64,000 nucleotides of DNA from JBFXJF01 sp050175155 (GCA_050175155.1 JBFXJF010000005.1:62001-126000), one strand, 5' to 3'; shown: positions 45,297 through 54,047, numbered from the stretch's first letter. Numbers and translations are program-made. The notes: a model not told the origin generated them from the letters alone.

Positions 45297-45327
45297 ATTG
45301 TACCACAGAAATTTAAGGATTTGTTAA
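45297..45327 (-). promoter_or_regulatory. possible promoter of the exopolysaccharide operon
   Basis: Extended -10 TGGTACAAT (45297-45305) on the minus strand with TTAACA (45322-45327) at a long 19-bp spacing, 40 bp before the wzz-like start. Confidence 0.35.
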
Positions 45328-45364
45328 TATTTCCTAAAATAAATATATTATGACAAGTACCGAC

Positions 45365-45402
45365 AAAAAAAAACAATTATTTTGACATTTCCAAAATAAT
45401 TG
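45365..45402 (-). terminator. intrinsic terminator upstream of the exopolysaccharide operon
   Basis: CAATTATTTT/AAAATAATTG arms (45374-45402) followed by nine T on the minus strand. It can end transcripts coming from the spo0E-like gene after they cross the zinc-ribbon gene antisense. Confidence 0.85.
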
Positions 45403-45482
45403 CCTCTACTGTATAGTTTCTCTACCCTGTATCATACTAAAAATTATACTTCTATTATTGTAAAAAAAGGAGAAGTAGATTA

Positions 45483-45740
45483 CTGACTTATCTTTGTCCC
45501 GTGTGTAACGGTCTGTCAATAATTAATACAGTATGTCAATATTGCCAACATCAGTTAGTTGATTGCGGCGGAATTGATGAATTTTATGGACCCTATTCCC
45601 CATATAGGGATATAGACTATATGAAAATGACAAACGGTTTTCTGGACTTACAAAATCACTATTGTATACATCTAGTAAGCTGCCCAATCTGTAACAAAGA
45701 ATATATTGTAAAAGTTGAGAAGCAATATCAAAATTTATGA
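45483..45740 (+). CDS. small cysteine-rich (zinc-ribbon-like) protein
   Basis: About 85 residues with three CxxC pairs: CPVC, CQYC and CPIC, typical of zinc ribbons. Family not recognised. The N-terminal CPVCNG lies upstream of the first GTG (45501), so the frame probably starts earlier; the only candidate near AAGGAG is a CTG at 45483 (10 bases away). Its 3' end overlaps the spo0E-like gene by 6 bp on the other strand. Confidence 0.55.
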   Translation: MTYLCPVCNGLSIINTVCQYCQHQLVDCGGIDEFYGPYSPYRDIDYMKMTNGFLDLQNHYCIHLVSCPICNKEYIVKVEKQYQNL

Positions 45741-45950
45741 GACTTGTAAGATATAATTTTCTCTTAAAAAATCATCTATCTTCTTCTTTTGAACATAGGT
45801 AGATTGAACTATTATTAATTTAGTATGAAGGCGATCTATTCTTTGGCTTATCTTCAAAACTTTTTGATGATTCAAGCCTAGACGCTCTGCTTCATGTTCC
45901 ATCATCTTTCTTAATCTTTCTATTTCTACTTTTAATCTTTCTTCTTCCAT
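45735..45950 (-). CDS. Spo0E-like aspartyl-phosphate phosphatase
   Basis: 71 residues, two predicted helices forming a hairpin: EIERLRKMMEHEAERLGL, then VLKISQRIDRLHTKL. The SQ-x2-D motif is the Spo0E family signature (SQ(E/x)LD). Members dephosphorylate Spo0A-P and delay sporulation. GGAGGATG precedes the ATG. The usual position-+1 Leu before Asp is Ile here, a conservative change. Confidence 0.8.
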   Translation of the reverse strand: MEEERLKVEIERLRKMMEHEAERLGLNHQKVLKISQRIDRLHTKLIIVQSTYVQKKKIDDFLRENYILQVS

Positions 45951-46018
45951 TTCATCCTCCCATTTTGTTTATTCTTTAAATCTTATATCTAAAGAATATA
46001 TCATAATTTCCCCTAAGT

Positions 46019-46032
46019 CAAACATACGTTCG
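46019..46032. promoter_or_regulatory. LexA-like box (one mismatch)
   Basis: CAAACATACGTTCG against the Firmicute SOS box CGAACNNNNGTTCG: one mismatch, in the left half. It lies between the divergent spo0E-like and mqnE-like genes. Confidence 0.3.
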
Positions 46033-46127
46033 TGTTTTTTAAGCTAATTGCTTGCGCATTTTAATGAGAAGCCTTATAATTGTAAACATCGAAAAATATA
46101 TAAAACTAACTAATGGAAGTGATATTC

Positions 46128-47222
46128 TTGTTCGATTCCTCTCTATCTGATATAAGAGAAAAGATTAATAATGATGAGCGTCTTTCTTTTGAAGATGGTA
46201 TACATTTGTTAAAATGCCAAGACTTATTATCTATTGGCCAATTAGCTGATATAGTCCGTCAGAAAAAAAACGGTGATAATGTATCATTTATAATTAATAC
46301 TCATCTTAACTACACAAATGTTTGTTATCTAGGATGCAAATTATGTTCATTTGGTTTAAATGAAAACGATTCAAATGCTTATACTATGTCTCTTGAAGAA
46401 ATTGAGAAAAAAGTTACCGATTTATCTAAAAAAGGATTCAAAGAGATACATATCGTTGGCGGTGTAAACCCAAAACTTCCTTTTGAGTACTATGAGGAAA
46501 TGATTAAGGTCGTCAAAAGATTAAATCCAGACATCCATATCCAAGGATTTACTGCTGTAGAATTAGACTACATAGCCAAAATTGCTGGATTAACTATTAA
46601 AGAAACTGTTATAAGGCTTAAGAATGCTGGTATAGGTTCAATCCTCGGTGGAGGGGCTGAGATATTCGACTCTGAAATTCGCAAGATAATTTCTGGACAT
46701 AAAACAGATTCTGATAGATGGTTTGAAATTCATGAGATAACCCATAATCTTGGAATGAAATCAAATGCTTCTATAATATACGGACATATCGAACAGCCTG
46801 AGCATGTTATTGATCATCTAATCCGTTTAAGAGAACTTCAAGACAAAACTAATGGCTTTAATGCCTTCTTTGGTTTTGCTTTTCACCCAGATAATACTAA
46901 ACTTGCAAATGAGTATAATCTTAAAGGTGAAACTAGCGGTATTTATGATTTAAAAATGTTAGCTGTAGCTAGATTAATGCTCGATAATTTTGCGCACATT
47001 AGAGCTTTTTGGATATCCATTGGTCAAAAGCTTGCCCAAGTATCCTTGTGTTTTGGTGTAGACGATCTTGACGGTACCGTCATGGAGGAGCAAATTTTTC
47101 ACTCTGCAGGTTCAAATTCAGTACAAATGATACCTAAAGAATCCTTCATAAAGATGATTAAAGATGCTAACCGAACGCCTGTTGAACGAGATACTTTATA
47201 CAATACTATTAAAATATACTAA
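46128..47222 (+). CDS. MqnE-like radical SAM enzyme, first copy
   Basis: 364 residues. Radical SAM cysteines C66-x3-C70-x2-C73 (NVCYLGCKLC), then HIVGGVNP, GGGAEIF, SNASIIYGHIE, LRELQD, LMLDNFAHIRAFW and the C-terminal PVERDTLYN typical of aminofutalosine synthase. That enzyme joins 3-enolpyruvyl-benzoate and SAM in the futalosine route to menaquinone. The TTG at 46128 has GGAAGTG 8 bases upstream; the ATG at 46113 has no ribosome site. Followed 20 bp later by a paralogue. Some positions (GSILGGG instead of DSLPGGG) differ from standard MqnE, so it may have changed function. Confidence 0.82.
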   Translation: MFDSSLSDIREKINNDERLSFEDGIHLLKCQDLLSIGQLADIVRQKKNGDNVSFIINTHLNYTNVCYLGCKLCSFGLNENDSNAYTMSLEEIEKKVTDLSKKGFKEIHIVGGVNPKLPFEYYEEMIKVVKRLNPDIHIQGFTAVELDYIAKIAGLTIKETVIRLKNAGIGSILGGGAEIFDSEIRKIISGHKTDSDRWFEIHEITHNLGMKSNASIIYGHIEQPEHVIDHLIRLRELQDKTNGFNAFFGFAFHPDNTKLANEYNLKGETSGIYDLKMLAVARLMLDNFAHIRAFWISIGQKLAQVSLCFGVDDLDGTVMEEQIFHSAGSNSVQMIPKESFIKMIKDANRTPVERDTLYNTIKIY

Positions 47223-47242
47223 CTATTAAAAAGGAGAAGCAG

Positions 47243-48340
47243 ATGAACTTATTTTCTTTCCAAGATAAAACATTAGAGCCTATTGCCGAAAAAATTATGA
47301 ACAAGGAAAAATTAACTTTGGAAGATGGATTAAACTTATATAAATCAAATGACCTATTAACAATAGGTCAACTCGCTAATTTTGTTAATTACAATAAAAA
47401 CGGTGATAACGTCTATTTTATTCAGAACTTATATATTAACCCAACTAATATCTGTGAAGCTAGATGTAAATTTTGTGGTTACAGAAGGGATCCTGGTGAA
47501 GAAGGCGCTTATACAATGAGTATGGATGAATTACTTGAGTATGTATCAATGAGATATAATGAAAATATTCGTGAATTCCATATAGTTGGTGGACATAATC
47601 ACACAGTAGACTTTAGCTATTATGTAGATACATTAAAAATACTTAGAAAACATTATCCTGATGTTACATTAAAGGCCTATTCTGGTGCTGAAATAGTTTT
47701 TTTTGCTAAGTTGTCTGGATTATCATTTAAAGAAGTTTTAAAGGTATTAATTGACGCTGGTTTAGATACTTTGCCAGGTGGCGGAGCTGAAATTTTAACT
47801 GACGGATATAGAAAGAAATTAAGTCCTGATAAGGCCACAGCTAGTGAATGGCTAGAAGTACATGAGATTGCACAATCCATGGGGATGAAAACTCATTCGA
47901 CTATGCTTTATGGTTCTATTGAAACGTTAGAAGAAAGATTAATTCATATGCTTAAACTTCGTGAGTTGCAAGATAAATATCAAGGCTTTCTTGTATTTAT
48001 ACCACTTGCTGTACAACCAAAAAAGGCTTCATCATCATTAAAAATGAGAACTTCTGCTTATGATGATTTGAAAACTATTGCAATAAGTAGAATAATGCTT
48101 GATAATTTTGACCATATTAAAGCTTATTGGATTGACATTGGACCGCAGTTAACTCAGATAGCTCTTAGTTATGGTGCTTCGGACGTTCATGGTACTATTG
48201 TTGAGGAACGAATAAGTCATGCAGTTGGTGCAACTACACAAGCTGGATTAACAAGAGAAGAAATTATTTGGTTAATTAAAGGAGCGAATAAAGTTCCTAT
48301 AGAGCGGGATACTTTTTACAATAAGGTAAAAACGTATTAA
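47243..48340 (+). CDS. mqnE: MqnE-like radical SAM enzyme, second copy
   Basis: 365 residues, paralogue of the preceding gene. Radical SAM cysteines C71-x3-C75-x2-C78 (NICEARCKFC), GEEGAYTMS, EFHIVGGHNH, DTLPGGGAEIL, STMLYGSIET, IMLDNFDHIKAYW and PIERDTFYN. The motif set is that of aminofutalosine synthase rather than of MqnC. AAAGGAGAAG precedes the ATG. This copy keeps the canonical LPGGGAEI and looks like the more orthodox MqnE of the two. Confidence 0.85.
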   Translation: MNLFSFQDKTLEPIAEKIMNKEKLTLEDGLNLYKSNDLLTIGQLANFVNYNKNGDNVYFIQNLYINPTNICEARCKFCGYRRDPGEEGAYTMSMDELLEYVSMRYNENIREFHIVGGHNHTVDFSYYVDTLKILRKHYPDVTLKAYSGAEIVFFAKLSGLSFKEVLKVLIDAGLDTLPGGGAEILTDGYRKKLSPDKATASEWLEVHEIAQSMGMKTHSTMLYGSIETLEERLIHMLKLRELQDKYQGFLVFIPLAVQPKKASSSLKMRTSAYDDLKTIAISRIMLDNFDHIKAYWIDIGPQLTQIALSYGASDVHGTIVEERISHAVGATTQAGLTREEIIWLIKGANKVPIERDTFYNKVKTY

Positions 48341-48430
48341 CGAATTCATGATATTCAAGAACTGGTCAATTTAAGTCTAGTATGATAAAATCCTTATAAT
48401 ATCCATAAAGTCTAGAAAGGGGTTGAAATA

Positions 48431-48661
48431 ATGGCTCTATACGATGATGTGAAAGAAATTCTTGATAAATTACGTCCTTTTTTACAAAGTGATGGTGGTG
48501 ATTGTGAATTAGTTTCTGTTGAGGATGGTGTAGTAAGTGTACGCCTTGTTGGTGCATGTGGTACCTGTCCTGGTGCAACAATGACTTTAAAACATGGTAT
48601 CGAACGTTCTCTTAAGGAGGAGCTTCCGGGGCAAATAGTAGAAGTTCTTCAAGTCCGATAG
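48431..48661 (+). CDS. nfu: NifU-like Fe-S scaffold (Nfu domain)
   Basis: 76 residues, a lone Nfu domain: LRPFLQSDGGDCELV and C43-GT-C46 in GACGTCPGA. Carries a [4Fe-4S] cluster for transfer to apoproteins. B. subtilis YutI is the counterpart. AAAGGGG precedes the ATG. Near the radical SAM genes, which need such clusters. Confidence 0.93.
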   Translation: MALYDDVKEILDKLRPFLQSDGGDCELVSVEDGVVSVRLVGACGTCPGATMTLKHGIERSLKEELPGQIVEVLQVR

Positions 48662-48671
48662 TCGACTGTAT

Positions 48672-48773
48672 AAAAATACCCTATTTCTTCGTTGCTACTG
48701 AAATCTTCGGTGCTCACTTACCTGAGTAAGCTCCGCTCCTCGATTTTAGTGCGCCTTGAACTAGGGTATTTTT
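48672..48773. repeat. palindromic repeat, family 2, long copy, also a terminator for nfu
   Basis: Twelve-base perfect outer arms AAAAATACCCTA/TAGGGTATTTTT; inside are ACTGAAATC/GATTTTAGT and CTTAC/GTAAG pairings. Shares CCCTATTTCTTCGTTGC with 34622-34638. The T run after the second arm can end the nfu transcript. It fills most of the 200-bp nfu-pgpA gap. Confidence 0.8.
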
Positions 48774-48862
48774 CTACTTAAACTGGAAATAGTTGTTTTG
48801 GAATGAAGACGTGTTTTATGGTTAGAATATGGGTATTGAAACTATAGGGGGAACTGATTAAA

Positions 48863-49366
48863 GTGAAGGAATTCTTGCCCCACGAGGATCTCTATCTTAA
48901 GACTATAAAGCTTTTAAATGATAGAGGTGTTACAACTAATGATATCGCCAAACTTGTAAACCAATTACAGCACGAATACTTCCCGGATATTACTGAAGAA
49001 GAGTGTGAATTCCAGGTAAATAAAGTGTTGCAAAAAAGAGAGGTGCAAAACGCAGTAATTACAGGTATTGAGTTAGATATCTTAGCTGAAAAAAAATTGT
49101 TACGTTCACCATTATTAGAAATGTTAATCCATGATGATAGCTTATACGGTATCGATGAGATCATCTCATTATCAATAGTTAATGTTTACGGAAGTATTGG
49201 CTTTACTAATTATGGATATATCGACAAGCTAAAACCTGGAATTATAGGTGAACTTAATAAGCACCATAACGGTCAGGTTAATACTTTCTTGGATGATGTT
49301 GTTGGAGCAATCGCTGCAGCATCATCTAGCAGAATTGCTCATAATTATGACCCTTATTCCCATTAG
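48863..49366 (+). CDS. phosphatidylglycerophosphatase A-like protein (YutG family)
   Basis: 167 residues; the family's DDVVGAIAAASSSRIAHNYDPYS lies at the end and a helical N-terminus with VNQLQHEYFPDIT. YutG/PgpA homologues remove phosphate from phosphatidylglycerol phosphate or act in a related step. GTG start with AGGGGG upstream. Overlaps the convergent regulator gene by 4 bp. Close to nfu (yutI) as in the Bacillus yut region. Confidence 0.82.
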   Translation: MKEFLPHEDLYLKTIKLLNDRGVTTNDIAKLVNQLQHEYFPDITEEECEFQVNKVLQKREVQNAVITGIELDILAEKKLLRSPLLEMLIHDDSLYGIDEIISLSIVNVYGSIGFTNYGYIDKLKPGIIGELNKHHNGQVNTFLDDVVGAIAAASSSRIAHNYDPYSH

Positions 49367-49989
49367 AATTTCTTAACACGAAATACACAGTATTTATCTC
49401 CATTTGATAAGCATTGAGTACATTTTACTTCTGTCTCTAATATGTTATTATAGAGTTCCTTTTCAATCTCACATACTTGATTAAACTCCATTGCTATTGC
49501 AGAAATAGGGCAGTTATATTTTTTAATAATATATTCGTCTTCTGTTACTTCGAGTTCAGCCATATACCCTTTTTGATTTTGAATATTGATTAAAGCGTTA
49601 ATTCTATCTTCCATATTTATAATAGCGAACATTTTTTTTTGATATGTTTCAATAAATCTTTCTTTGCCTATATTAAATATTTCTGTTAATTTTTCTCTTC
49701 CGTCCATTTCAATAATTAAATTGAGAATATCCTGTGCAAAACTTTTATATGTTTTTGGGTAAAAATCGTCTGCCCTTTCAGTTAATGAATAATTGTTTGT
49801 TGGTCGACCCATTGTTTGTCTAATTAGTGATGACTCGATTAATTCATCCCGCTCTAGTGTATTAAGGTGACGTCTAACAGCCATCTCCGTAATACCAATA
49901 TCTTTTGATATTTCACTAGCAGAAAGAATCCCTTTTTTCTTTATCATAAGTAGTATTTCTTCTCTTGTTGTTAAACTTTCATTACCCAA
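49363..49989 (-). CDS. SufR-like winged-helix regulator with cysteine cluster
   Basis: 208 residues, COG2345 type. N-terminal winged helix (TREEILLMIKKKGILSASEIS, ITEMAVRRHLNTLERD, GRPTNNYSLTERA), then a ligand region with cysteines C160, C173, C190, C193 and C201 (NCPIS, QVCE, CTQC, KYC). In SufR such cysteines hold a [4Fe-4S] cluster. Possible control of Fe-S or redox genes; nfu is 0.7 kb away. TTG start, ribosome site weak. Confidence 0.78.
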   Translation of the reverse strand: MGNESLTTREEILLMIKKKGILSASEISKDIGITEMAVRRHLNTLERDELIESSLIRQTMGRPTNNYSLTERADDFYPKTYKSFAQDILNLIIEMDGREKLTEIFNIGKERFIETYQKKMFAIINMEDRINALINIQNQKGYMAELEVTEDEYIIKKYNCPISAIAMEFNQVCEIEKELYNNILETEVKCTQCLSNGDKYCVFRVKKF

Positions 49990-50102
49990 CTAATATCACT
50001 ACCTTCCTCAATATATTTTAAACGAATTTTATAAATAAATATATATAGAAAGTTTTCTAAAGTGTATAATCATGTTTAAAAGAAACTATTTAGGAGACTT
50101 TT

Positions 50103-50540
50103 ATGAATAAAATAGAATTGGTTTATGAGCAAGGTTTTAATGAGGAAACAAAGGAATACTTTAGTAAGGAATGGCCATCTGCTAATAAAGAAGTTTTTGA
50201 TTTTACAGACCAGAGCAAATGGAAAATGGAGGAACATCTAATCACAGCTCGGGAAGATACTAAAATTATTGGGGTAGTTCAATTCAGGATTATTGGTGGC
50301 GTTGGATATTTGAGTACACTACTAGTGAGAGAGGATTACCGTGGTAAAGGAATTGTTGGAAAAACTTTGCTATCCGAGTTTGAATCTCTTGCTCTTAATA
50401 AGAACTGCCATAAGCTAAGTCTAAAATCATACAAAGACAGTCGTTCTACTAATTTTTTCATTAATCACGGATATGAAATAGAGGCTATATTAAAAAACGA
50501 TATCCATGGGATTGATTGGGTAATGATGGGGAAATATTAG
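50103..50540 (+). CDS. GNAT-family acetyltransferase
   Basis: 145 residues; acetyl-CoA loop LLVREDYRGKGIVGKTLL (about 79-96) and late strands GYEIEAILKNDIHGIDW. Acts on an unknown amine. AGGAGA precedes the ATG. Overlaps the next gene by 4 bp, convergent. Confidence 0.85.
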   Translation: MNKIELVYEQGFNEETKEYFSKEWPSANKEVFDFTDQSKWKMEEHLITAREDTKIIGVVQFRIIGGVGYLSTLLVREDYRGKGIVGKTLLSEFESLALNKNCHKLSLKSYKDSRSTNFFINHGYEIEAILKNDIHGIDWVMMGKY

Positions 50541-51055
50541 GTCCCTATTCTTTTTGCCCAAAATCCACCTTGAAAGAATATTGGTTCATGAGAAATAACA
50601 AATGCTCTACTATCAATCTCATTAATTGTTTGAACTAATATTTTCATATTTCTTCTCTTTGTTAATACATGTAAAACTAGGCGATCACCATCTCTTCCTT
50701 TTGCTGGCCAAGAGGTAACTCCGTACCCTCTTTCTCTTAATTTTACAGATATGTTAGACTCTACATTTTGAGTTATTACCTGAACTGTAACATGTCCTAA
50801 TGCTAGTATTTCCTCAATCTTAGAACCTACTAAAATACCTACCCCATAGCCTAAGCTATATGCTAATAAATATATCGGATTGCTTAAACGATCAAGTACT
50901 AGGCTTAACGCAATAATATTAATTGTTACCTCTATTACACTTATTAGAGCTGCAAGATTTTTTCTTCCTTTTATCATAAAAATCATCCGTAATGTAAATA
51001 GTGAAACATAAGAAATTTGAATAACTAAAATAATTAATATAAATATAATATCCAT
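50537..51055 (-). CDS. UPF0316 membrane protein with DUF2179 domain
   Basis: 172 residues: three membrane helices, the first ones carrying LRMIFMIKGRKNLAALISVIEV, then a cytoplasmic DUF2179 domain (LRERGYGVTSWPAKGRDG). YebE-type protein of Bacillus; function unknown. GGGAG precedes the ATG. Confidence 0.85.
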   Translation of the reverse strand: MDIIFILIILVIQISYVSLFTLRMIFMIKGRKNLAALISVIEVTINIIALSLVLDRLSNPIYLLAYSLGYGVGILVGSKIEEILALGHVTVQVITQNVESNISVKLRERGYGVTSWPAKGRDGDRLVLHVLTKRRNMKILVQTINEIDSRAFVISHEPIFFQGGFWAKRIGT

Positions 51056-51084
51056 TAGTATCTTTACTCCCTATTTTAAAATTT

Positions 51085-51112
51085 AGAAAAAAATAAAAGA
51101 GCTTGTGCTCTT
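51085..51112 (-). terminator. terminator of yutD
   Basis: AAGAGC/GCTCTT stem (51097-51112) followed by TTTATTTTTTT on the minus strand. Confidence 0.7.
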
Positions 51113-51118
51113 CATATA

Positions 51119-51394
51119 CTATTTATTTAACTTTTCAAGAACAAAATATGCGCATCCAAAATTACAATATTCTACCAGATATTCTTCTATCGTTTTTATT
51201 TTCATTTCCTCTGGTACGCTCTGCTTATTATTATTATAGAAACCATTCAATCTTAACTGCTTGTAACCCCAGTCACCAACAATATAGTCATATTTATCTA
51301 AAATATCACTATATCTTCCTTCAAATGCTCCAGGGTCCCACCCATCTTTATTATTATCTATAAGTGAATAGGTATTTCCAAACATTTGTATCAT
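51119..51394 (-). CDS. yutD: YutD family protein
   Basis: 91 residues with the YutD (DUF1027) hallmarks: NKDGWDPGAFEGRYSDILDK, YDYIVGDWGYKQLRL and EYCNFGCAYFVL. Almost exclusive to Bacilli; function unknown, probably RNA- or ribosome-related by genome context. AGGAGA precedes the ATG. Confidence 0.92.
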   Translation of the reverse strand: MIQMFGNTYSLIDNNKDGWDPGAFEGRYSDILDKYDYIVGDWGYKQLRLNGFYNNNKQSVPEEMKIKTIEEYLVEYCNFGCAYFVLEKLNK

Positions 51395-51469
51395 AAGTAA
51401 AATCGTCTCCTAATTTAATACTTTTACTTAATATTGTAGCACATAAAAAGATGTTTTGTTAACAAAACA

Positions 51470-52276
51470 TTAATTAAACCTTACTTTTTTAAAAACAATT
51501 ATAAATAGAAGCAAGAAAACACTTACTAATACTATTGTACCACCTGATGCTAAATCGAAATAATAGGCTGCGAAAAATCCAACTACGGTTGCGATTTCTG
51601 CAAATAAAATCGACAAAAATATTGCTTGCTTAAAACTCTTAGAAATTTGAAGACTTGTCGCGACTGGTAATATCATCATCGAAGAAATAAGTAATATCCC
51701 AACTATTCGCATAGAAGTCGCAATAGTTAAAGCTATTAAAATCATAAATACTAAATTTAATTTCTTATATGGAATTCCACTAATTTTTGCTCCCTCTTCA
51801 TCAAACGATATGTATAATAATTCTTTATAAAGAAGAGAAACTGTAATTATAATTACTATACCCATTACTACTATAGTTAGTAAATCAGTCATGGTTACCG
51901 CAATTATACTACCAAATAAATAGGTTGATATATTGATTGTAAAGCCACCAGAAAAGCTGATTAATACTACGGCAAGTCCCATACCAGCTGACATCATAAT
52001 AGGCATAGAAAGCTCTTCATAATGTTTATATTCTTCACGCAGTTTATTAATTGCTAATGCGGAAAATACAGCAAAAATCATCCCTCCAAAAATAGGATTA
52101 ATTCCTACAATAATACCTATTGCTACACCAGCCAACGCGGTATGAGATAACGTGTCCCCTATAAATGACAAACGTCTAAAGACAATGAATGTACCAATTA
52201 ACGGGCTAACTATTCCTATAATCAGAGCAGCAATTAACGCTCTTTGCATAAAACTATATTGAAAAATTTCTAACAT
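51470..52276 (-). CDS. znuB: zinc ABC transporter permease
   Basis: 268 residues, eight to nine membrane helices; ABC-3 family motifs (RRLSFIGDTLSHTALAGVAIG) that contact the ATPase. GGGGG upstream of the ATG. Last gene of znuACB, 3 bp after znuC. Imports Zn2+ or Mn2+ captured by the binding protein. Confidence 0.9.
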   Translation of the reverse strand: MLEIFQYSFMQRALIAALIIGIVSPLIGTFIVFRRLSFIGDTLSHTALAGVAIGIIVGINPIFGGMIFAVFSALAINKLREEYKHYEELSMPIMMSAGMGLAVVLISFSGGFTINISTYLFGSIIAVTMTDLLTIVVMGIVIIITVSLLYKELLYISFDEEGAKISGIPYKKLNLVFMILIALTIATSMRIVGILLISSMMILPVATSLQISKSFKQAIFLSILFAEIATVVGFFAAYYFDLASGGTIVLVSVFLLLFIIVFKKVRFN

Positions 52277-52279
52277 AGA

Positions 52280-53047
52280 TTATTCCCCCGTATGATGGTT
52301 ATGGGATACAATTTTCATATCCTCCCCATACATATTCTGTAATATATTACAAGAATCAGTGTTATAGAATTCCGGTTCTCCATGGTAAAGCAATTTCCTA
52401 TTTAGACAAGCAATATTTGATACTTTGTTCGTCACAACACCAATATCATGCGAAACTAGAATAATCGTAATATTTTTTTCTTTATTTAATTTTTCTAATA
52501 ATAAATAAAATTGGTTCGTAGACTCAGTATCAACACCTACTGTAGGTTCATCCAAAATCAGAAGTTTTGGTTGACTGACCAAAGCTCTTGCAACAAAAGC
52601 TCTTTGCTGCTGACCACCAGATAACTTGCCAATACTCCTCTTCGTATAATCCTCTAAACCAACCGTCTCTATTGTTTTATAAACTTGTTCTATATCAGAG
52701 CTATTTAGACGTCTAAATAGTCCTTTTTTACCATATAAGCCCATGGCAACTACCTCATAGACCGTTGCAGGAAACCCAGAATTAAAGCTATTAGCTTTTT
52801 GTGATACATATCCTACATTACTCCAAACAGCAAATTTATTTAACGGTTTATCAAAAAGGAAAATTTCACCTTGCTGAATTGGCAATAACCCTAAAATAGC
52901 CTTTAGTAAAGTAGTTTTACCGGAACCATTTGGTCCAATTAATCCTAAAAAATCATTTGATTTAATAGTCAAATTTATATCATCTAAAATTACTTGGTTA
53001 GAGTATTTAAAAGTTAAGTTTTTAATTACAACAACATTGTTAGACAA
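52280..53047 (-). CDS. znuC: zinc ABC transporter ATPase
   Basis: 255 residues: Walker A GPNGSGKTT (about 37), signature LSGGQQQRAFVARAL, Walker B LLILDEPTVGVD, H-loop VSHD. TTG start with GGTGG upstream, 10 bp after znuA. Energises znuB. Confidence 0.92.
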   Translation of the reverse strand: MSNNVVVIKNLTFKYSNQVILDDINLTIKSNDFLGLIGPNGSGKTTLLKAILGLLPIQQGEIFLFDKPLNKFAVWSNVGYVSQKANSFNSGFPATVYEVVAMGLYGKKGLFRRLNSSDIEQVYKTIETVGLEDYTKRSIGKLSGGQQQRAFVARALVSQPKLLILDEPTVGVDTESTNQFYLLLEKLNKEKNITIILVSHDIGVVTNKVSNIACLNRKLLYHGEPEFYNTDSCNILQNMYGEDMKIVSHNHHTGE

Positions 53048-53057
53048 GATACCACCA

Positions 53058-53996
53058 TCACTCGCTTAATGATATTAGTAAAACATTTAAATTCTTTTCC
53101 ATCATTTTAATATAATTTAGTCCCAAAGCGATTTCATCTTCACTCAAGCTACTAATAGTATAAATGTTCTCTGTTTTTACGTCTATCTCATCCGCCAATA
53201 CTTGAGATATTTTTGTGCTCTCGGTTGGATCTGTTAATATGTATTTTATATTAAGATTCCTTATTTCATTTATTAATTTGGATAATTCAGCTGCACTAGG
53301 TTCATCTTCTGGGGAAAAACCACTTATGGAATGCTGTTCCAAACCATATCTTTCGGCTAAATAGCCAAAAGCCGCATGGGAAACGAAAAAATCTTTTTTC
53401 TCAACATTCTTTAGCGATTCTTCAAACTTACTATCTAAAGCTAATAATTCTTCTTTTAGGTCTTGATAATTTTCTTCATAAAAGAATTCATTCTTCGAAT
53501 CTAACTTGATATATGTATCCTTAATTGATTCTGCCTGTTCTAATGCAAATAAAGGATTTAACCAAACATGGGGATCCGTTTGCGCATCACTTTGGTGCTC
53601 ATCATTCTTGTTAATTAAATTAATATTTTGACTTGCATTAACTATTTCTACGTTTGTCTCCTTAAGATTTTCTATAGCTTTATTTACCCACAACTCTAAC
53701 CCTCCACCATTATATATAAATACATCTCCCTGCGCTAAATTAGTAATATCTTTAGCAGAAGGTTCATAATCATGTGGACTAACCCCGGGAGGGACAAGAT
53801 TTATTACAACGACATTTTCGCCACCAATCCTTTGACTAAACTCTTCTAATATGTAAAGGGTTGTATAGACATAGATTTTATCTTCAGAGGGATTAGAAAT
53901 TTTTTCCTGACTATTAGATATATTGCAGCCTGTTATTAATGGCAAGATTAAAAGAATTATTGTTAAACTAAAAAGCACTATTTTTTTTATACACAT
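53058..53996 (-). CDS. znuA: zinc-binding lipoprotein of the Znu transporter
   Basis: 312 residues, lipoprotein signal with lipobox LITGC (Cys about 24). Cluster A-I binding-protein fold with metal ligands in PPGVSPHDYEPS (His), DPHVWLNP (His) and FFVSHAAFGYLAERY (His), and a late Asp (TDPTES). The His-rich linker seen in many ZnuA is short (NKNDEHQSDAQT). AAAGGTG precedes the ATG. A Zur-like box overlaps its promoter, favouring zinc over manganese. Confidence 0.9.
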   Translation of the reverse strand: MCIKKIVLFSLTIILLILPLITGCNISNSQEKISNPSEDKIYVYTTLYILEEFSQRIGGENVVVINLVPPGVSPHDYEPSAKDITNLAQGDVFIYNGGGLELWVNKAIENLKETNVEIVNASQNINLINKNDEHQSDAQTDPHVWLNPLFALEQAESIKDTYIKLDSKNEFFYEENYQDLKEELLALDSKFEESLKNVEKKDFFVSHAAFGYLAERYGLEQHSISGFSPEDEPSAAELSKLINEIRNLNIKYILTDPTESTKISQVLADEIDVKTENIYTISSLSEDEIALGLNYIKMMEKNLNVLLISLSE

Positions 53997-54047
53997 ATTA
54001 TCACCTTTTTATTATATTTAACTTCATTCTTACTATTAACTAATATC

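Noticed and set aside
46128..48340. MqnE-MqnC pair
   Set aside because: Both copies share MqnE motifs (IHIVGG/FHIVGG, LMLDNF/IMLDNF, PVERDTLYN/PIERDTFYN); MqnC-type features are not seen in either.
48366..48581. His-rich 71-residue minus-strand reading frame
   Set aside because: It is the reverse-frame shadow of nfu and lacks a ribosome site.
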